Part shown: positions 13,029 through 14,231 of the stretch, piece after piece
Position numbering within the stretch: position 1 is the stretch's first letter
How the letters are laid out: every line of letters begins with the position of its first letter
Assembly: GCA_004563275.1 (NCBI GenBank)
Contig: SFSZ01000022.1
Location: 1 to 14,231 of the forward strand
Source: a bacterium
GTDB lineage: Bacteria > Bacillota_I > Bacilli_A > RF39 > UBA660
Length of the DNA: 14,231 nt
Direction of reading: 5' to 3'
Notes under the pieces: model-generated
Told to the model about the DNA's origin: nothing
Seen by the model: only the letters and a program-made list of their open reading frames with translations
Databases searched by the model: none
Translations under genes and position numbers: made by a program

Positions 13029-14231
13029 ATGAGTTGTAAAATTCAAGTTAATCACAGTAGTGTTACAGAACAACTTAGAAAAGAAGTTGGAACAAATGAA
13101 GTTTTATTTCAAACTTATTTCTCTGAAGTAATGTCTGAAGATGAATTTACTCCAGAATTTAATAAATGGTGTAATACTCGTCTTGGTAAAACATTTGACG
13201 TTAATAATAGCGATACAGCTGCTGAGGCAGTTGAAGCTATTAAACGTTATTATAATGAAAATTATCCAGATATTAATTATTCTTCTAAAATACAAAGCGA
13301 TGTTATTAATATAAATACTTTTGGCTATAGTAGTGTTGCTGCTAGAGAATTTGCTAAAAGAGTTTCTGCTAATTTTATGCTAGATTTTTATCATCAACTT
13401 GCTCATGATTTTCATGAAAAGATTGAAGGTAGTAAAAAAGCATATTTTGCAGATGCTGTTACAGGACGTATGGAAGAAATAATAGCAGAACGTCTATCAA
13501 CTATTACTAATATGTCTGAAGATGATATCTATGAAATAATTGATGAAGGAAATATTGCTAGACTTGAAGAATTGTTTGGTGATAATACTTCTATTCAGAA
13601 TAAGAATCTTCTTGCAGTATATAAAGAAATGATTGCTAATAGAGAAGGTTTCTTTACTGAAGTATTTAGAGATAGTCGTCTTGGAGATTTACGTTTTGAG
13701 TCAGACGATGATATGTCAGAAACAAATACATATGAATCAACTGATGAACAACAAGACGAAGATAACGACAATCCTACTAATGAAGATAATAATACATCTC
13801 AAACTGATGATAAAAACAATTATATTAAAAATCTTAATGAAACACTTGGAGATTATAATAACTTTATGACTCATATTGATATGAGTGTTAGAAGTTATCT
13901 TAATAGTCTTAAAAAACTTAATAGTGAAATAAGTATTGATGGTTATTATGATTTTGATTTAAATAATGACCTTGGTATACCAGATACTATGAATGCCGAC
14001 GAATGTTGTGCAGTTCTTTATAGTTATGGAGATTTCACTAATGTACAATCAATGATTGTTAGTATTCGTGAAATAGCTAAAAATGTTCCCGGTTTTACTG
14101 CTTTTCATCAAATGGCAGATTATCTTGAAGAAAATGGAGATTTTGCTTATGAAGTATATCGTACATTTGGTAAAATTATAATTAGTAAACTAGAAACTGT
14201 ATTAGACGGAAATAATGCTAAAAGTAGAATT
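13029..14231 (+). CDS. Large crAss-like phage protein, 3' end beyond the window
   Basis: An uninterrupted frame of 401 codons from ATG 13029 to the window edge, starting MSCKIQVNHSSVTEQLRKEV. It is mostly helical and acidic, with KRYYNENYPDINYSS and VAAREFAKRVSANF (about 100-115). A strongly acidic Asp/Glu/Asn/Gln/Thr-rich linker spans about 224-267, followed by SYLNSLKKLNSEI and YYDFDLNNDLGIPDTMNADE. The style and the neighbour resemble the giant structural or RNA-polymerase-region proteins of crAss-like phages, but I recognise no catalytic motif in this part. The start has no Shine-Dalgarno, only an AT-rich leader with TTTAATTTAATA, as expected for a Bacteroidales-type host and unlike the bacterial genes on the left. 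A specific function cannot be given. Confidence 0.65.
   Translation, partial: MSCKIQVNHSSVTEQLRKEVGTNEVLFQTYFSEVMSEDEFTPEFNKWCNTRLGKTFDVNNSDTAAEAVEAIKRYYNENYPDINYSSKIQSDVININTFGYSSVAAREFAKRVSANFMLDFYHQLAHDFHEKIEGSKKAYFADAVTGRMEEIIAERLSTITNMSEDDIYEIIDEGNIARLEELFGDNTSIQNKNLLAVYKEMIANREGFFTEVFRDSRLGDLRFESDDDMSETNTYESTDEQQDEDNDNPTNEDNNTSQTDDKNNYIKNLNETLGDYNNFMTHIDMSVRSYLNSLKKLNSEISIDGYYDFDLNNDLGIPDTMNADECCAVLYSYGDFTNVQSMIVSIREIAKNVPGFTAFHQMADYLEENGDFAYEVYRTFGKIIISKLETVLDGNNAKSRI

Noticed and set aside
13104..13869. Short frames at 13104-13295 (minus) and 13633-13869 (plus)
   Set aside because: Both lie inside the long uninterrupted phage frame from 13029 and show low-complexity composition typical of out-of-frame readings.

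Overview
The left three quarters of the window (about 1-10,900) look like the chromosome of a low-GC, AT-rich, Gram-positive gut-type bacterium (Firmicutes/Bacillota). Genes there have strong AGGAGG-type ribosome binding sites, and TGA is used as a stop. The gene content includes a sortase-anchored surface protein, CotF-like spore-coat proteins and a CCA-encoding tRNA-Thr. The genus cannot be named from the sequence alone. The last 3.3 kb (about 10,905-14,231) are different: two long ORFs without Shine-Dalgarno sequences, resembling the very large multidomain proteins of crAss-like (Bacteroidales-type) phages.

Layout. 1-598 is non-coding. It holds a small terminator, an array of TCGGAAA repeats at an 11-bp period, a promoter, and a structured leader RNA (243-366) whose terminator could be remodelled. 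599-3673 is a secreted VWA/MucBP surface adhesin. 3755-7868 is a tight five-gene operon: DUF1003 membrane protein, anchored unknown protein, 5-formyltetrahydrofolate cyclo-ligase, ABC exporter and P-loop NTPase. It ends in a terminator shared with two convergent CotF-like genes (7875-8340). Then come tRNA-Thr(CGT) and a phage-type WDGH-family gene (8577-8969).

8970-9774 is the densest non-coding stretch. It carries a 30-residue hydrophobic peptide gene on the minus strand that I call from its AAAGGAGG site, a convergent well-promoted RNA overlapping that gene's 3' end, and complementary arms at the two ends of the peptide mRNA. This is the layout of a type I toxin-antitoxin module and is the best candidate for an undescribed system here. 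To its right lie a divergent promoter region with a GGAACATT inverted repeat, a second promoter-to-terminator RNA (about 9462-9597), and a second 11-bp-phased TCGGAAA array just before an ABC efflux operon.

That operon has an intact ATPase, but its permease breaks off after about 83 codons. At the same point the phage ORF begins without an N-terminus. Two genes cut mid-frame at one point suggest an assembly chimera, or less likely an illegitimate recombination, so the phage segment should not be assumed to belong to this bacterium.
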